Shown here piece by piece: positions 40,870 to 55,327 of a stretch of DNA of 64,000 bases. The notes under the pieces are model-generated. The model searched no databases, was not told the DNA's origin, and saw only the letters and a list, made by a program, of their open reading frames with translations. This DNA is from Pandoraea nosoerga (lineage in GTDB: Bacteria > Pseudomonadota > Gammaproteobacteria > Burkholderiales > Burkholderiaceae), in the NCBI RefSeq assembly GCF_902459585.1, contig NZ_CABPSC010000010.1, positions 1 to 64,000 of the forward strand, written 5' to 3'. The stretch's first letter is position 1; every line of letters begins with the position of its first letter. The translations under genes were made by a program, and so were the position numbers.

Positions 40870-41718
40870 CTAGAACTTGTAGCCGAGCGAGACGAACGTC
40901 ACAATCGGATTGAGCTTGATTTCGGCATCGGACGAGGACAGCACCGTACCGTCCTGTGCCTTGATCTTGATGTTCGCCGTCGTCTTGAGCGGCAGGTACG
41001 AGACCGATGCGCTGGCGACCCAGTGCTTGTCGAAGGCATAAGAAAAGCCGGCATTGAAAACCGGCTGCCACGACGCGGACGATTTGGCTTCCACGCTCGT
41101 CGGGCCGTTATGCCCCGAAGTGAAAGCGAGCACGCTGCCGAAATTCTGATTCAGCGCCGATTCGAAATTCGGATTGAGATTCACGTTGGTAAAGAACGTG
41201 TAGCTCACGCCGATGCCGAGAAACGGGCGCCACGTCGAGTTGGCCTGTCCGAAGTAATACTGAAACACGAGCGCCGGGCTCCATTGGCGCACGCTCTGCA
41301 CGATCGGATTGTTTTGCGCGGCGCCCAGATCGATGCTGGTCAGCGCACCGGCCACACCCGGCGGCGCAATGACGCCCTGTCCGTTAAGCTTGAACTTCGC
41401 GGGCACGCCGGCCACCGTCTGAACGGCGATGTTGTCGGTGAGAAAGTGCGTGATGACCAGCCCGAGCGTGTCGGCGTTGCTGACCTTGGCGCCGCTGCCC
41501 GGGGACGTGAAACTCGAGGGCACGAGCGCCGGCGTGATGCCCTGCTGGGTCACGTTCGTAGTCATGGGTTTGCTGGAATCCTGCGGGGCGATGTGGAACC
41601 ACCCCAGGTTGATGACGTTGTCTCCAGCTTGTTGAGCGAAGGCGCCGGCGGACGCCAGGGAAATGCCGAATCCGAGCGCGCACAAACGCGCCGCGGACCG
41701 ATAGGCCCGAGTTGTCAT
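40870..41718 (-). CDS. OmpW-family outer-membrane protein (copy 2)
   Basis: 282 aa, about 33 longer than copy 1, mostly from longer loops (e.g. after APQDSSKPM and around GHNGPTSVEAKSS). Signal peptide 1-28 (cleavage after GAFA), then the same AGDNVINLGWFHIAP start and YYFGQANSTWRPFLGIGVSYTFF core; ends LGYKF. The shared core shows a local duplication followed by loop divergence, so the two may handle different small hydrophobic molecules. Confidence 0.94.
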   Translation of the reverse strand: MTTRAYRSAARLCALGFGISLASAGAFAQQAGDNVINLGWFHIAPQDSSKPMTTNVTQQGITPALVPSSFTSPGSGAKVSNADTLGLVITHFLTDNIAVQTVAGVPAKFKLNGQGVIAPPGVAGALTSIDLGAAQNNPIVQSVRQWSPALVFQYYFGQANSTWRPFLGIGVSYTFFTNVNLNPNFESALNQNFGSVLAFTSGHNGPTSVEAKSSASWQPVFNAGFSYAFDKHWVASASVSYLPLKTTANIKIKAQDGTVLSSSDAEIKLNPIVTFVSLGYKF

Positions 41719-41758
41719 TTGTCTATCCTCCCAAGATTATTTATTTATTTTTCGATGC

Positions 41759-41786
41759 ATTATGCGCTTGGGATTTCGCAGTGCAA
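41759..41786 (-). promoter_or_regulatory. Promoter of ompW copy 2
   Basis: On the minus strand: TTGCAC (41781-41786), 16-bp spacer, CATAAT (41759-41764). A ribosome-binding site GGGAGG lies between it and the ATG. Confidence 0.6.
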
Positions 41787-41916
41787 TCGTCGAATCTAGA
41801 GTTTTTGTACGAATCGAAAGGATTTCGCTAGATATCAGTATTTAAAGGGTTTTTGAGCAGTGAAAGTCCCTCGAATATCGTGATATCGAGTTTTAAAGCA
41901 TTACATTTGAATCCGC

Positions 41917-42618
41917 ATGGCCCGATTACCGCGACTTTTCATTCCGCGCCAACCGCAGCACGTAATTCTGCGCGGCAATAACCGGCAGGCGATCTTCGTG
42001 GACGACGAGGATCGGCGCGTATTTCACGACCGCCTGCGCGACGCCGCACGCACGCACGGCCTGGCAATCCACGCGTGGTGCATGATGCCGAACCACCTGC
42101 ACCTGGTCGCCACGCCCGCCGACGAGCGCAGCCTGCCCGCAACCCTGCAGGCGGTGGGGCGCTACTACGTGCTGTATTTCAACCGGCGCCACCAGCGCAC
42201 GGGCACGCTCTGGGAGGGCCGCTACCGCGCCACCGTGATCGAAGCCGAGCACTATCTGCTGCTCGCCAGTCGTTACGTCGAGCTCAATCCGGTACGGGCG
42301 GGCCTCACCGATGCGCCGGGCAACTATGTGTGGTCGAGCTACAACCATCACGTGGGCCTCACGGTCGACAGCCTGGTCACCGACCACGCCCTGTACTGGG
42401 CCCTGGGGAATACGCCGTTCGAGCGTCAACGCGCCTACGCGGAAGGATTCTCCATCCCGCTGCCGGCGCACGAAGTCGACGCATTGCGTACAGCCACGCA
42501 GAAGGGCTGGCTGCTCGGCGGGCCCGAATATCAGGCCCGCATGTCGCTCGCCGCCAACCGTCGTGTGAGCCCGCTCACGCGCGGGCGCCCCCGCAAACTG
42601 GCCGCCGGCGCCGCTTGA
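41917..42618 (+). CDS. REP-associated tyrosine transposase (RAYT, Y1/HUH family)
   Basis: Single-strand DNA transposase-like protein related to IS200/IS605 enzymes; RAYTs act on short REP palindromes. 233 aa. HUH pair H60/H62 in MMPNHLHLV; candidate nucleophile tyrosines at 83-87 (GRYYVLYFN); family segments RGNNRQAIFVDDEDR, GTLWEGRYRATVIEAEHYLL and RYVELNPVRAGL. No transposon ends flank it. Two copies of a GACCC-containing motif lie downstream (42713-42779). It appears intact and is probably domesticated or slowly mobile. Confidence 0.94.
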   Translation: MARLPRLFIPRQPQHVILRGNNRQAIFVDDEDRRVFHDRLRDAARTHGLAIHAWCMMPNHLHLVATPADERSLPATLQAVGRYYVLYFNRRHQRTGTLWEGRYRATVIEAEHYLLLASRYVELNPVRAGLTDAPGNYVWSSYNHHVGLTVDSLVTDHALYWALGNTPFERQRAYAEGFSIPLPAHEVDALRTATQKGWLLGGPEYQARMSLAANRRVSPLTRGRPRKLAAGAA

Positions 42619-42712
42619 TCGCCCCTGCGGCAGGCCGTCCCCGGTCTGCCGTCCTTTCGCCAAATGCTTGAAAACACGAAATTTTTCTATCGTCGGGGCC
42701 TGTGTCTCGTTA

Positions 42713-42779
42713 ATCTGACCCCAATAAAAACAAGCCTCCTTTTGGTGCGGTTTTTAAATTGCATCCGACCCTAATAAAA
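42713..42779 (+). repeat. Pair of 17-bp direct repeats downstream of RAYT
   Basis: ATCTGACCCCAATAAAA (42713-42729) and ATCCGACCCTAATAAAA (42763-42779) match at 15 of 17 positions and are exactly 50 bp apart. Sequences containing TCTGACCCCAAT are often found beside RAYT-type genes, so these are probably recognition or remnant end sequences. Confidence 0.75.
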
Positions 42780-42783
42780 TATT

Positions 42784-42812
42784 TTGTCATTGTGAAATTC
42801 CTGGCGTATATT
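42784..42812 (+). promoter_or_regulatory. Promoter of gltBD
   Basis: TTGTCA (42784-42789), 17-bp spacer, TATATT (42807-42812). It begins 5 bp after the second GACCC repeat. The start codon is 187 bp further on. Confidence 0.7.
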
Positions 42813-42998
42813 CCAACTTCGGCCGATTGGTGCGATGCGCAAAACCGTGCGCGCTGAGTCGGCCCCCTGTGGCAACGCTCGAGAAAGACCTTCGACGTGC
42901 GCGAATCCGCAGCTCTGGCCGGCCCGGCCAACCCCACTTAACCCGGTCGACCGCGACGAGCATGCGCGCGGCGACCTCGCCAAGAGACGGTGTAACTC

Positions 42999-47732
<4,734 letters not shown>

Positions 47733-47827
47733 CGCCGTTTGCGCGGCACAGCCGTGGGGCAAGGACCCCGCGGCGTGCCGCGCGCGGACGAGGCACGGTA
47801 ACCACAAAACTTTCCGACTGAAGAAAC

Positions 47828-49294
47828 ATGGGCAAGGTCACAGGTTTTCTCGAATTCGAGCGCCAGAGCGAGTCTTACGAAGCACCGCTGGCACGCGTGA
47901 AGCACTACAAGGAGTTCGTGCTCGCGCTCTCCGACGAGCAGGCGAAGGTGCAGGGGGCGCGCTGCATGGACTGCGGCATTCCGTTCTGCAACAACGGCTG
48001 CCCGGTCAACAACATCATTCCCGATTTCAACGACCTGGTGTATCGCCAGGACTGGAAATCGGCGATCTCGGTGCTGCACTCGACCAACAACTTCCCCGAG
48101 TTCACGGGCCGCATCTGTCCGGCGCCGTGCGAGGCCGCCTGCACGCTGAACATCAACAGCGACGCGGTGGGCATCAAGTCGATCGAACACGCGATCATCG
48201 ACAAGGCGTGGAGCGAAGGCTGGGTCGAGCCGCAACCGGCGAAACACAAGACCGGCAAGACGGTCGCCGTGGTCGGCTCCGGCCCTGCCGGGCTCGCGGT
48301 CGCGCAGCAACTCGCGCGCGCCGGTCACGACGTGACCGTGTTCGAGAAGAACGATCGCGTGGGCGGCCTGCTGCGCTACGGCATCCCCGACTTCAAGCTC
48401 GAGAAGTGGCTGATCGATCGCCGCATGCGTCAGATGGAAGCCGAGGGTGTGACCTTCCGCACCGGCGTGTACGTCGGCAAGGACGCGCCGGACGCGCACA
48501 TCAATAATTTCTCCAAAGAGACGATCTCGCCGGAGCAGTTGCAGGCGCAGTTCGACGCGGTGGTCATTGCCGGCGGCGCCGAGCAGCCGCGCGATCTCCC
48601 GGTGCCGGGGCGCGAGCTCGATGGCATTCACTTCGCGATGGAGTTCCTGCCGCAGCAGAACAAGGTCAACGCGGGCGACAAGCTGGCCAAGCAGTTGACG
48701 GCGACGGGCAAGCACGTGATCGTGATCGGCGGCGGTGACACCGGCTCGGACTGCGTGGGGACGTCGAACCGCCACGGCGCGAAGCGCATCACCCAGTTCG
48801 AGCTGCTCCCGCAGCCGCCCGAACAGGAGAACAAGCCGCTGGTGTGGCCGTACTGGCCGACCAAGCTGCGCACGTCGTCGAGCCACGAGGAAGGTTGCGA
48901 GCGCGACTGGTCGGTCGCCACCAAGCGCTTCGAAGGCAAGAACGGCAAGGTCGAAAAGCTCATCGCCGTGCGTCTCGAATGGAAGGACGGCAAGATGCAG
49001 GAAATCGCCGGCTCGGAGTTCGAGCTCAAGGCCGATCTGGTGCTGCTCGCGATGGGTTTCGTCTCGCCGGTGCAGACCGTGCTCGACGCGTTCGGCGTGG
49101 ACAAGGATGCGCGCGGCAACGTGCGTGCGTCGACCGAAGGCGAGCGCGCCTACGCGACGAATCTGCCGAAGGTGTTCGCGGCCGGCGACGTGCGTCGCGG
49201 TCAGTCGCTCGTGGTGTGGGCAATTCGCGAAGGCCGCCAGTGCGCGCGTGCCGTCGACGAATTCCTGATGGGGCACTCGGAGCTGCCGCGCTGA
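47828..49294 (+). CDS. gltD: Glutamate synthase small subunit
   Basis: Transfers electrons from NADPH through FAD and 4Fe-4S clusters to GltB. 488 aa. Cysteine clusters [14 protein letters not shown] and [10 protein letters not shown] bind the Fe-S centres; FAD site [23 protein letters not shown] site [15 protein letters not shown]. Complete and typical. Terminator at 49418. Confidence 0.97.
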   Translation: MGKVTGFLEFERQSESYEAPLARVKHYKEFVLALSDEQAKVQGARCMDCGIPFCNNGCPVNNIIPDFNDLVYRQDWKSAISVLHSTNNFPEFTGRICPAPCEAACTLNINSDAVGIKSIEHAIIDKAWSEGWVEPQPAKHKTGKTVAVVGSGPAGLAVAQQLARAGHDVTVFEKNDRVGGLLRYGIPDFKLEKWLIDRRMRQMEAEGVTFRTGVYVGKDAPDAHINNFSKETISPEQLQAQFDAVVIAGGAEQPRDLPVPGRELDGIHFAMEFLPQQNKVNAGDKLAKQLTATGKHVIVIGGGDTGSDCVGTSNRHGAKRITQFELLPQPPEQENKPLVWPYWPTKLRTSSSHEEGCERDWSVATKRFEGKNGKVEKLIAVRLEWKDGKMQEIAGSEFELKADLVLLAMGFVSPVQTVLDAFGVDKDARGNVRASTEGERAYATNLPKVFAAGDVRRGQSLVVWAIREGRQCARAVDEFLMGHSELPR

Positions 49295-49417
49295 GCGCCA
49301 TCGGTCTTGCCGTGCGCCCGAGCGCACACGGTTACACCTGACGAAACCTCGTGAATACGAGATGGGCAGAGGTTGAGAGGAGGAGGCGCGGGGGTAGGCC
49401 GCCGCGCCACTGTGAAG

Positions 49418-49453
49418 AAACCGTCCGGACGGCAACGTCCGGGCGGTTTTTTC
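49418..49453 (+). terminator. Terminator of gltBD
   Basis: AAACCGTCCGGACG (49418-49431) pairs with CGTCCGGGCGGTTT (49436-49449) with one T-G wobble, loop GCAA, followed by a TTTTTTC run. Confidence 0.92.
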
Positions 49454-49670
49454 TTGCCCGCGCGGGCGTGGCGGAAGGAGGCCGACGAGTCGCCAAATGA
49501 CCGAAAATGCCGCGACATAGGACGTCATACATTCAAGCGTTCGATTGCCTTTTCGGTATGCGGTAAAACGCTCCCAATATGTGCATGTTTCAGCGGTGTC
49601 AAGCGAACCGACGGAATTCGGAATCGAGCGAGAAACCTTAGGGATTATCCGTAAACACCGTTTTCAGCCA

Positions 49671-49699
49671 TTGTCATCGTACATCATCTGACGTAGGAT
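49671..49699 (+). promoter_or_regulatory. Promoter of the uronate-cluster MFS gene
   Basis: TTGTCA (49671-49676), 17-bp spacer, TAGGAT (49694-49699), 59 bp before the ATG. Confidence 0.6.
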
Positions 49700-49757
49700 G
49701 CCTCTCCATGCGAGCCCCGGCCCGCAACAGAATAAATTACGGAGAGAGACACCCATC

Positions 49758-51098
49758 ATGGCACTGAAGATCAAAGGCCTGCGCTGGTGGATGATCGGGC
49801 TGCTGACGCTCGGCACGGTCATGAACTACCTCGCGCGCAGCTCGCTTGCGGTCGCCGCCCCCACGGTAATGAAAGATCTCCACATTACCACTCAGCAGTA
49901 CGGCTGGATCACCGGCGCCTTTCTCGTCCTGTATCCGATCGGTGCGCCGCTCACCGGCTACCTGATGGACCGCATCGGGCTGCGTCTGGGCTTCCTGTTG
50001 TGCGGCGTTACGTGGTCGGTCGTGTGCATGCTGCACGGCCTGGCCGACGGCTGGATCGGCCTGTTCGTGCTGCGCGGGCTGCTGGGGTTGGCCGAAGCGT
50101 CGTTCATTCCCGCCGGCATGCGCGCCGCCGCGTTCTGGTTCCCGACGAAGGAGCGCGCCCTGGCGGCAGGCATCTTCAACATCGGCACGTCGGTTGGCGC
50201 GATTCTCGCGCCGCCGCTGATCGCGTGGTCGATCATGCGCTACAACTGGGAGACGGCGTTCGTGATCGCAGGCGGCATGGGCCTCGTGTGGGGCGTGCTG
50301 TGGCTCGTCTTCTACCGTCACCCGACCGATCACCCGTCGCTCACGCAGGCCGAGTCGGACTATATCAACGAAGGCCGCGCGGTCGACGCCGCAGCCGACG
50401 CCCGCAAGCCCAGCCCGCTTTCCATCCTGCGCCAGCGCAACTTCTGGGGCATCGCGCTGCCGCGCTTGTTCGCCGATCCGGTGTGGGGCACGATCGTCTT
50501 CTGGATGCCGCTGTATCTCAATCAGGCGCGCGGCTTCGACCTGAAGACGATCGCCGCGACCGCGTGGCTGCCGTTCGTGGCGGCGGACGTCGGCTGTCTG
50601 ATGGGCGGCACGATCTCCCTGTGGCTGAACAAGCACTTCAACATCACCATCTTCAACGGCAAGCGCGTGGTGTTCACGATCGGCGCGATCATCATGACGG
50701 CGATGTGCGGCGTGGGCTTCGTGAAGGACCCGATGATGGCGATCTTCCTGCTGTGTCTCGGCGGCTTCGCGCATCAGACGCTCTCGATCACGGTGATCTC
50801 GATGTCGGCCGACCTGTTCGCGCGCAACGAAGTGGCAACGGCCACGGGGCTGGCGAGCCTGTCCGCCGGCATCGGCAACCTGCTCTTCACGCTGGTGATC
50901 GGCACGTTCGTGACGGCACTCGGCTATGCACCGTTCTTCGTGGCGCTGGGACTGGGTGACCTGATCGGCGCGGTGATTCTGTGGACGGTGGTCAAGCCGG
51001 TCAAGCCAGTCATTCCGGGCACGGTCGCGCCACAGTCGGGCGCGCGGGGCGACGCGCATGCGGCCCAGGCGCCGTATCAGGCGCATCAGGCCCATTAG
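49758..51098 (+). CDS. MFS transporter, hexuronate (ExuT-like) type
   Basis: Twelve-span proton-coupled sugar-acid importer of the anion:cation symporter family. 446 aa from MALKIKGLRWWMIGLL, with GGAGAGAG upstream. Motif A between spans 2 and 3 is GYLMDRIGLRLGF; the family NYLARSSLAVAAPTVMKDLHIT start and AAFWFPTKERALAAGIFN loop are clear. It lies directly upstream of uronate dehydrogenase, which supports galacturonate/glucuronate as substrate. The C-terminus ends in a repeat (YQAHQAH) encoded by a 9-bp tandem array in which the stop codon itself lies. Confidence 0.88.
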   Translation: MALKIKGLRWWMIGLLTLGTVMNYLARSSLAVAAPTVMKDLHITTQQYGWITGAFLVLYPIGAPLTGYLMDRIGLRLGFLLCGVTWSVVCMLHGLADGWIGLFVLRGLLGLAEASFIPAGMRAAAFWFPTKERALAAGIFNIGTSVGAILAPPLIAWSIMRYNWETAFVIAGGMGLVWGVLWLVFYRHPTDHPSLTQAESDYINEGRAVDAAADARKPSPLSILRQRNFWGIALPRLFADPVWGTIVFWMPLYLNQARGFDLKTIAATAWLPFVAADVGCLMGGTISLWLNKHFNITIFNGKRVVFTIGAIIMTAMCGVGFVKDPMMAIFLLCLGGFAHQTLSITVISMSADLFARNEVATATGLASLSAGIGNLLFTLVIGTFVTALGYAPFFVALGLGDLIGAVILWTVVKPVKPVIPGTVAPQSGARGDAHAAQAPYQAHQAH

Positions 51099-51126
51099 AC
51101 ACATCAGGCCCATCAGGCCCATCAGG
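51073..51126 (+). repeat. 9-bp tandem repeat (six units) across a stop codon
   Basis: Units of consensus CCCATCAGG at 51073, 51082, 51091, 51100, 51109 and 51118. Unit 3 reads CCCATTAGA: a CAG-to-TAG change that creates the transporter's stop codon at 51096-51098. Beyond it the frame would continue for 17 more codons with the same Gln-Ala-His pattern before a TGA. Confidence 0.85.
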
Positions 51127-51264
51127 CCCCCCGCACGGCGGCCGGCGCCTGACCCGGCGTAGGAACCATGAGGCGACGCGCTCGCGGCGAGCGGCGCGGC
51201 GTCGGTGTGAGAGTGGCGATGCACCGCGGTGTGCATGGCGATCCAGCGATGAATGAGGAGTGAC

Positions 51265-52089
51265 ATGAGCCAGACTTCCGGCAAACCGTACCGCCGTCTG
51301 CTGCTGACCGGCGCGGCGGGCAATCTCGGCAAACAACTGCGCGGCAAACTCGCTCAATGGGCGGACATCGTGCGCGTGAGCGACATCGCGCCGATCGCGG
51401 CCGAAGCGCCGCACGAAGAAGCGATGCAGGTGGACCTCGCCGATCGTGCGGCGGTGCATGCGCTGCTCGAAGGCGTGGACGCCCTCGTGCATCTGGGCGG
51501 CATCTCGGTCGAGGCGCCGTTCGACGACATCCTGCAAGCCAACATCCTCGGGCTGTACAACGTCTACAGCGCGGCGCAGAAGCACGGTGTGAAGCGCATC
51601 GTCTACGCCAGCTCCAACCATGCCGTCGGTTTCCATCCGGTCACCGAAGTACTGGACGTGGATGCACCGCATCGCCCTGACGGCATGTACGGCATCTCCA
51701 AGTGTTTCGGCGAAGACCTGTCGCGCTACTATTTCGACCGCTTCGGTCTGGAGACGGTGTGCCTGCGCATCGGCTCGTCGTTCGAGCAACCGAAGAATCC
51801 GCGCATGATGGTGACGTACCTGAGCTATCGGGATTTCGTCGAACTCGTGCGCTGCTCGCTGTTCACGAATCGCGTGGGACACGCCATCGTCTACGGCGTG
51901 TCGAACAACCCCACGCTGTGGGTCGACAACACGAAGGCGGCGTTTCTCGGCTTCCGCCCGCAAGACAGCTCGGCCGAGTTTGCGCATCTGTTCCCGCCCA
52001 AGGCGCCCGATCCGCAGATGGACGACTGGGCGCAGCGTTATCAGGGCGGCCCCTTCGTGCTGCTCGGGCCGATGGAGCCCAAGCCATGA
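51265..52089 (+). CDS. udh: Uronate dehydrogenase (NAD-dependent)
   Basis: Extended SDR that oxidises D-galacturonate/D-glucuronate to aldarolactones, first step of the oxidative uronate pathway. 274 aa from MSQTSGKPYRR with GAGGAG upstream. NAD loop TGAAGNLG (G16, G19, G22), catalytic YxxxK Y142/K146 (MYGISK) and serine in YASSNHAVGFHP. Starts 166 bp after the MFS gene and overlaps the lactonase gene by 4 nt. Confidence 0.93.
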   Translation: MSQTSGKPYRRLLLTGAAGNLGKQLRGKLAQWADIVRVSDIAPIAAEAPHEEAMQVDLADRAAVHALLEGVDALVHLGGISVEAPFDDILQANILGLYNVYSAAQKHGVKRIVYASSNHAVGFHPVTEVLDVDAPHRPDGMYGISKCFGEDLSRYYFDRFGLETVCLRIGSSFEQPKNPRMMVTYLSYRDFVELVRCSLFTNRVGHAIVYGVSNNPTLWVDNTKAAFLGFRPQDSSAEFAHLFPPKAPDPQMDDWAQRYQGGPFVLLGPMEPKP

Positions 52090-53009
52090 GCGTGTCGATC
52101 GAACGGCTCGAGCCGTCGCGCCCGACACCGCACGCGGTGGGCGAGAGCCCGCTGTGGCGCGCCGACGAGCAGGCGCTGTACTGGGTCGACATCCCCGCGC
52201 GGCAATTGCATCGAGTAACGCCCGCTGACGGCGAGCACCGGCAATGGACGTTCCCCGAGCAGGTGGCGTGTTTCTCCTTCGATGTTTCGGGCACGCTGCT
52301 CGTCGGCGCCGAGACGGGGCTGTTCGCGGCGAAGCTGGGCGCTGACGCAAACGTTACCGCGGCGCAATGGCGGCGGCTGGCCGCGCCGGCGTTCCCGGCG
52401 GCGGGCATGCGCTTCAACGACGGCCGCTGCGATCGTCAGGGCCGCTTCTGGGCCGGCACGATGGTGCAGGACATGTCGCTCGCGAGCGATGCCGGTTCGC
52501 TGTTCTGCTTCGACGCGCAAGGGCAGTTGTCCGCGCCGCTCGTCGACGGGCTCGTGACGCAGAACGGGCTGGCCTTTTCTCCCGACAGTCGCACGATGTA
52601 TCTGAGCGACTCGCATCCCACGCGTCGACGCGTGTGGGCATACGATTTCGACGCGGCGAGCGGCGCCATCAGCGCGCGGCGCCTGTTCGTCGACATGAAC
52701 CGGTATCCGGGGCGGCCCGACGGCGCGGCGGTCGATGCGCACGGATGCTACTGGACGTGCGCCAACGACGGCGGCCGACTGCTGCGCTTCACGCCCAGGG
52801 GCGATCTCGATCGGGAAATCCTGCTGCCGGTGTCCAAACCGTCGATGTGCGCGTTCGGCGGGCGCGAGTTCGACACGTTGTTCGTGACGTCGATTCGCCC
52901 CGGCGCGAACGCGACCGATCAGGACGGTCACGTATTTGCCGTGCGATGCGGCGTGAAGGGACTGCCGGAGACGCCCTATGCGGGGACGTTGCCGGCGGCA
53001 CTCGTGTAG
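52086..53009 (+). CDS. SMP-30/gluconolactonase-family lactonase
   Basis: Metal-dependent six-bladed propeller that probably opens the aldarolactone made by Udh. 307 aa; its ATG overlaps the udh stop (ATGA), so the two are translationally coupled. Expected metal ligand E20 (VGESPLW), the Asn of MRFNDGRCDRQGRFWAGTM, NGLAFSPDSRTMYLSDS, and RPDGAAVDAHGCYWTC with the catalytic Asp. Specificity (galactaro- or glucarolactone) is inferred from the neighbour. Confidence 0.9.
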   Translation: MSVSIERLEPSRPTPHAVGESPLWRADEQALYWVDIPARQLHRVTPADGEHRQWTFPEQVACFSFDVSGTLLVGAETGLFAAKLGADANVTAAQWRRLAAPAFPAAGMRFNDGRCDRQGRFWAGTMVQDMSLASDAGSLFCFDAQGQLSAPLVDGLVTQNGLAFSPDSRTMYLSDSHPTRRRVWAYDFDAASGAISARRLFVDMNRYPGRPDGAAVDAHGCYWTCANDGGRLLRFTPRGDLDREILLPVSKPSMCAFGGREFDTLFVTSIRPGANATDQDGHVFAVRCGVKGLPETPYAGTLPAALV

Positions 53010-53102
53010 GAGAGACGGCGCTCGCGACGCCGCGCGGCATTCGAGCGCCGTCGATGGCGCCGCGACGAGCGATCCGGCGTCCCGTCTTGCCGCCCGTCGG
53101 CT

Positions 53103-54362
53103 TCAGCGCGCGGGGTCGGCCGCCGTGAGCGCCTTGCCGCGCGTCTCGGGCAGCAGCAGCGCGCACACCACCACGAGCAGGTAGCCGCCGCCCGCGACAA
53201 TGCCGATCGCCTTCACGAGCGAGCCCGCCTGCGCGAGCATGCCGACCCCGATGGGGAAGAACGACCCGATGCCGCGCCCGAGGTTGTAGCAGAAACCCTG
53301 GCCGGAGCCGCGGATATGGTTCGGATACAGCTCCGTCAGATACGCGCCGATGCCCGCGAAGATGCCCTGCACCACGATGCCCAGCGGGAAGCCCAGCAGC
53401 AGCATCGCACCGTCGGTGATCGGTAGCATCGTGTAGGCCATGCCCAGCAGGAACGACGCCACCGCGAAGAAGATGAACGCCGCGCGGCGTCCGAACTTGT
53501 CGGACAGAATCGCGCCGACGATGTAACCCACGAACGACCCCACGATCAGCACGATGAGGTACGCGCTCGTGTTGAACACGGACAACCCGCGCTCGGTCTT
53601 CAGATAGGTCGGCAGCCATGTGGTGATGGCGTAGTAGCCGCCGAGCATGCCGCTGCACAGCAGGCTGCCGAGAATCGTCGTCTTCACGTGCGCGGGTGCG
53701 AAAATCTGCGCGAAGTTGCTCTTGAGCGCGCCTTCGGCAACCTGCTTGCGCGTCTGCGTGAAGATCTCCGGATCCGACACGTTGCGGCGCACGTAGGTGA
53801 TCCACAGCGCGGGCACGATGCCGATCCAGAAGCACGCTCGCCATGCGGTGTCAGCCTCGAACACGGCGAAGAAGAACCAGTAGAGCAGCGCGGCGGCGCC
53901 CCAGCCGACCGACCAGCTGCTTTGCACCGTGCCGACCGCTTTGGCGCGATGCTGCGGCGAGCGGATCATCTCGCCCATCATCATGGTGACGACCGTCCAC
54001 TCCCCGCCGAAGCCGATGCCCTGCAGGGTGCGCGTGACGAGCAGTTGCCAGAACGAGTGCGTGAAGCCCGAGAGGAACGTGAACAGGCAGAAGGTGGCGA
54101 TGGTCCACTGCAGCACGCGCACGCGGCCGTAGCGGTCCGCGAGAATGCCGGCGAGCCATCCGCCCACGGCCGACGAGATCAGCGAACTCGTCGCGATCAT
54201 GCCGGCCTCGCTCTTCGACATGCCCCACGCGGCGATGAGCGTGGGGATGAGAAACGAGTAGATCATGAAGTCGAACGCGTCGACGGCGTAGCCGCCGAAG
54301 CCCGCATACAGGGCCTTGCGCTCCTTCGTGTTGAGTTCCTTGAACCAGGAAAAGAATGCCAT
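53103..54362 (-). CDS. MFS transporter, metabolite:proton symporter type
   Basis: 419 aa, twelve spans. Motifs GILADRYGRVRVL (loop 2-3) and GIGFGGEWTVVTMMMGE (span 4) resemble the sialate/aromatic-acid symporter groups. Convergent with the lactonase gene and followed upstream by an SDR on the same strand. Substrate is not evident; an organic or sugar acid is likely given the neighbours. Confidence 0.85.
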   Translation of the reverse strand: MAFFSWFKELNTKERKALYAGFGGYAVDAFDFMIYSFLIPTLIAAWGMSKSEAGMIATSSLISSAVGGWLAGILADRYGRVRVLQWTIATFCLFTFLSGFTHSFWQLLVTRTLQGIGFGGEWTVVTMMMGEMIRSPQHRAKAVGTVQSSWSVGWGAAALLYWFFFAVFEADTAWRACFWIGIVPALWITYVRRNVSDPEIFTQTRKQVAEGALKSNFAQIFAPAHVKTTILGSLLCSGMLGGYYAITTWLPTYLKTERGLSVFNTSAYLIVLIVGSFVGYIVGAILSDKFGRRAAFIFFAVASFLLGMAYTMLPITDGAMLLLGFPLGIVVQGIFAGIGAYLTELYPNHIRGSGQGFCYNLGRGIGSFFPIGVGMLAQAGSLVKAIGIVAGGGYLLVVVCALLLPETRGKALTAADPAR

Positions 54363-54432
54363 GAAGACTCCTCGGTGGACCGTGTGCTTGTCGTTATGTG
54401 TGATGTAGGGAGGTTTGTCGCGCGGCGCTCGT

Positions 54433-55233
<801 letters not shown>

Positions 55234-55327
55234 GATGAGCCCGTGTAATGCCTAGGGTGCTCGTGATTATGCCAAACCGCCTGCGCCTCGGGACAGGCGC
55301 GTCAATATTATTTAGCAGGTGAACGAA

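Larger units (their letters stand above)
42619..42998. other. RAYT-gltB intergenic region (380 bp)
   Basis: No protein gene seen. It contains the two GACCC repeats (42713-42779), the gltB promoter (42784-42812) and a gltB leader of about 180 nt (42820-42998) in which I see no clear riboswitch or terminator. The left ~90 bp (42619-42710) shows nothing recognisable. Confidence 0.7.
49295..49757. other. gltD-MFS intergenic region (463 bp)
   Basis: Contains the gltBD terminator (49418-49453) and the promoter of the MFS gene (49671-49699). The stretch 49454-49670 is relatively AT-rich compared with its surroundings and shows no coding or structural signal that I can support. Confidence 0.7.

Noticed and set aside
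41917-42618. Complete IS200/IS605 element
   Set aside because: No TnpB, no end palindromes flanking the gene, and the protein has RAYT rather than IS200 features.
51073-51126. CRISPR-like array
   Set aside because: Units are 9 bp, directly abutting and without spacers; a simple tandem repeat.
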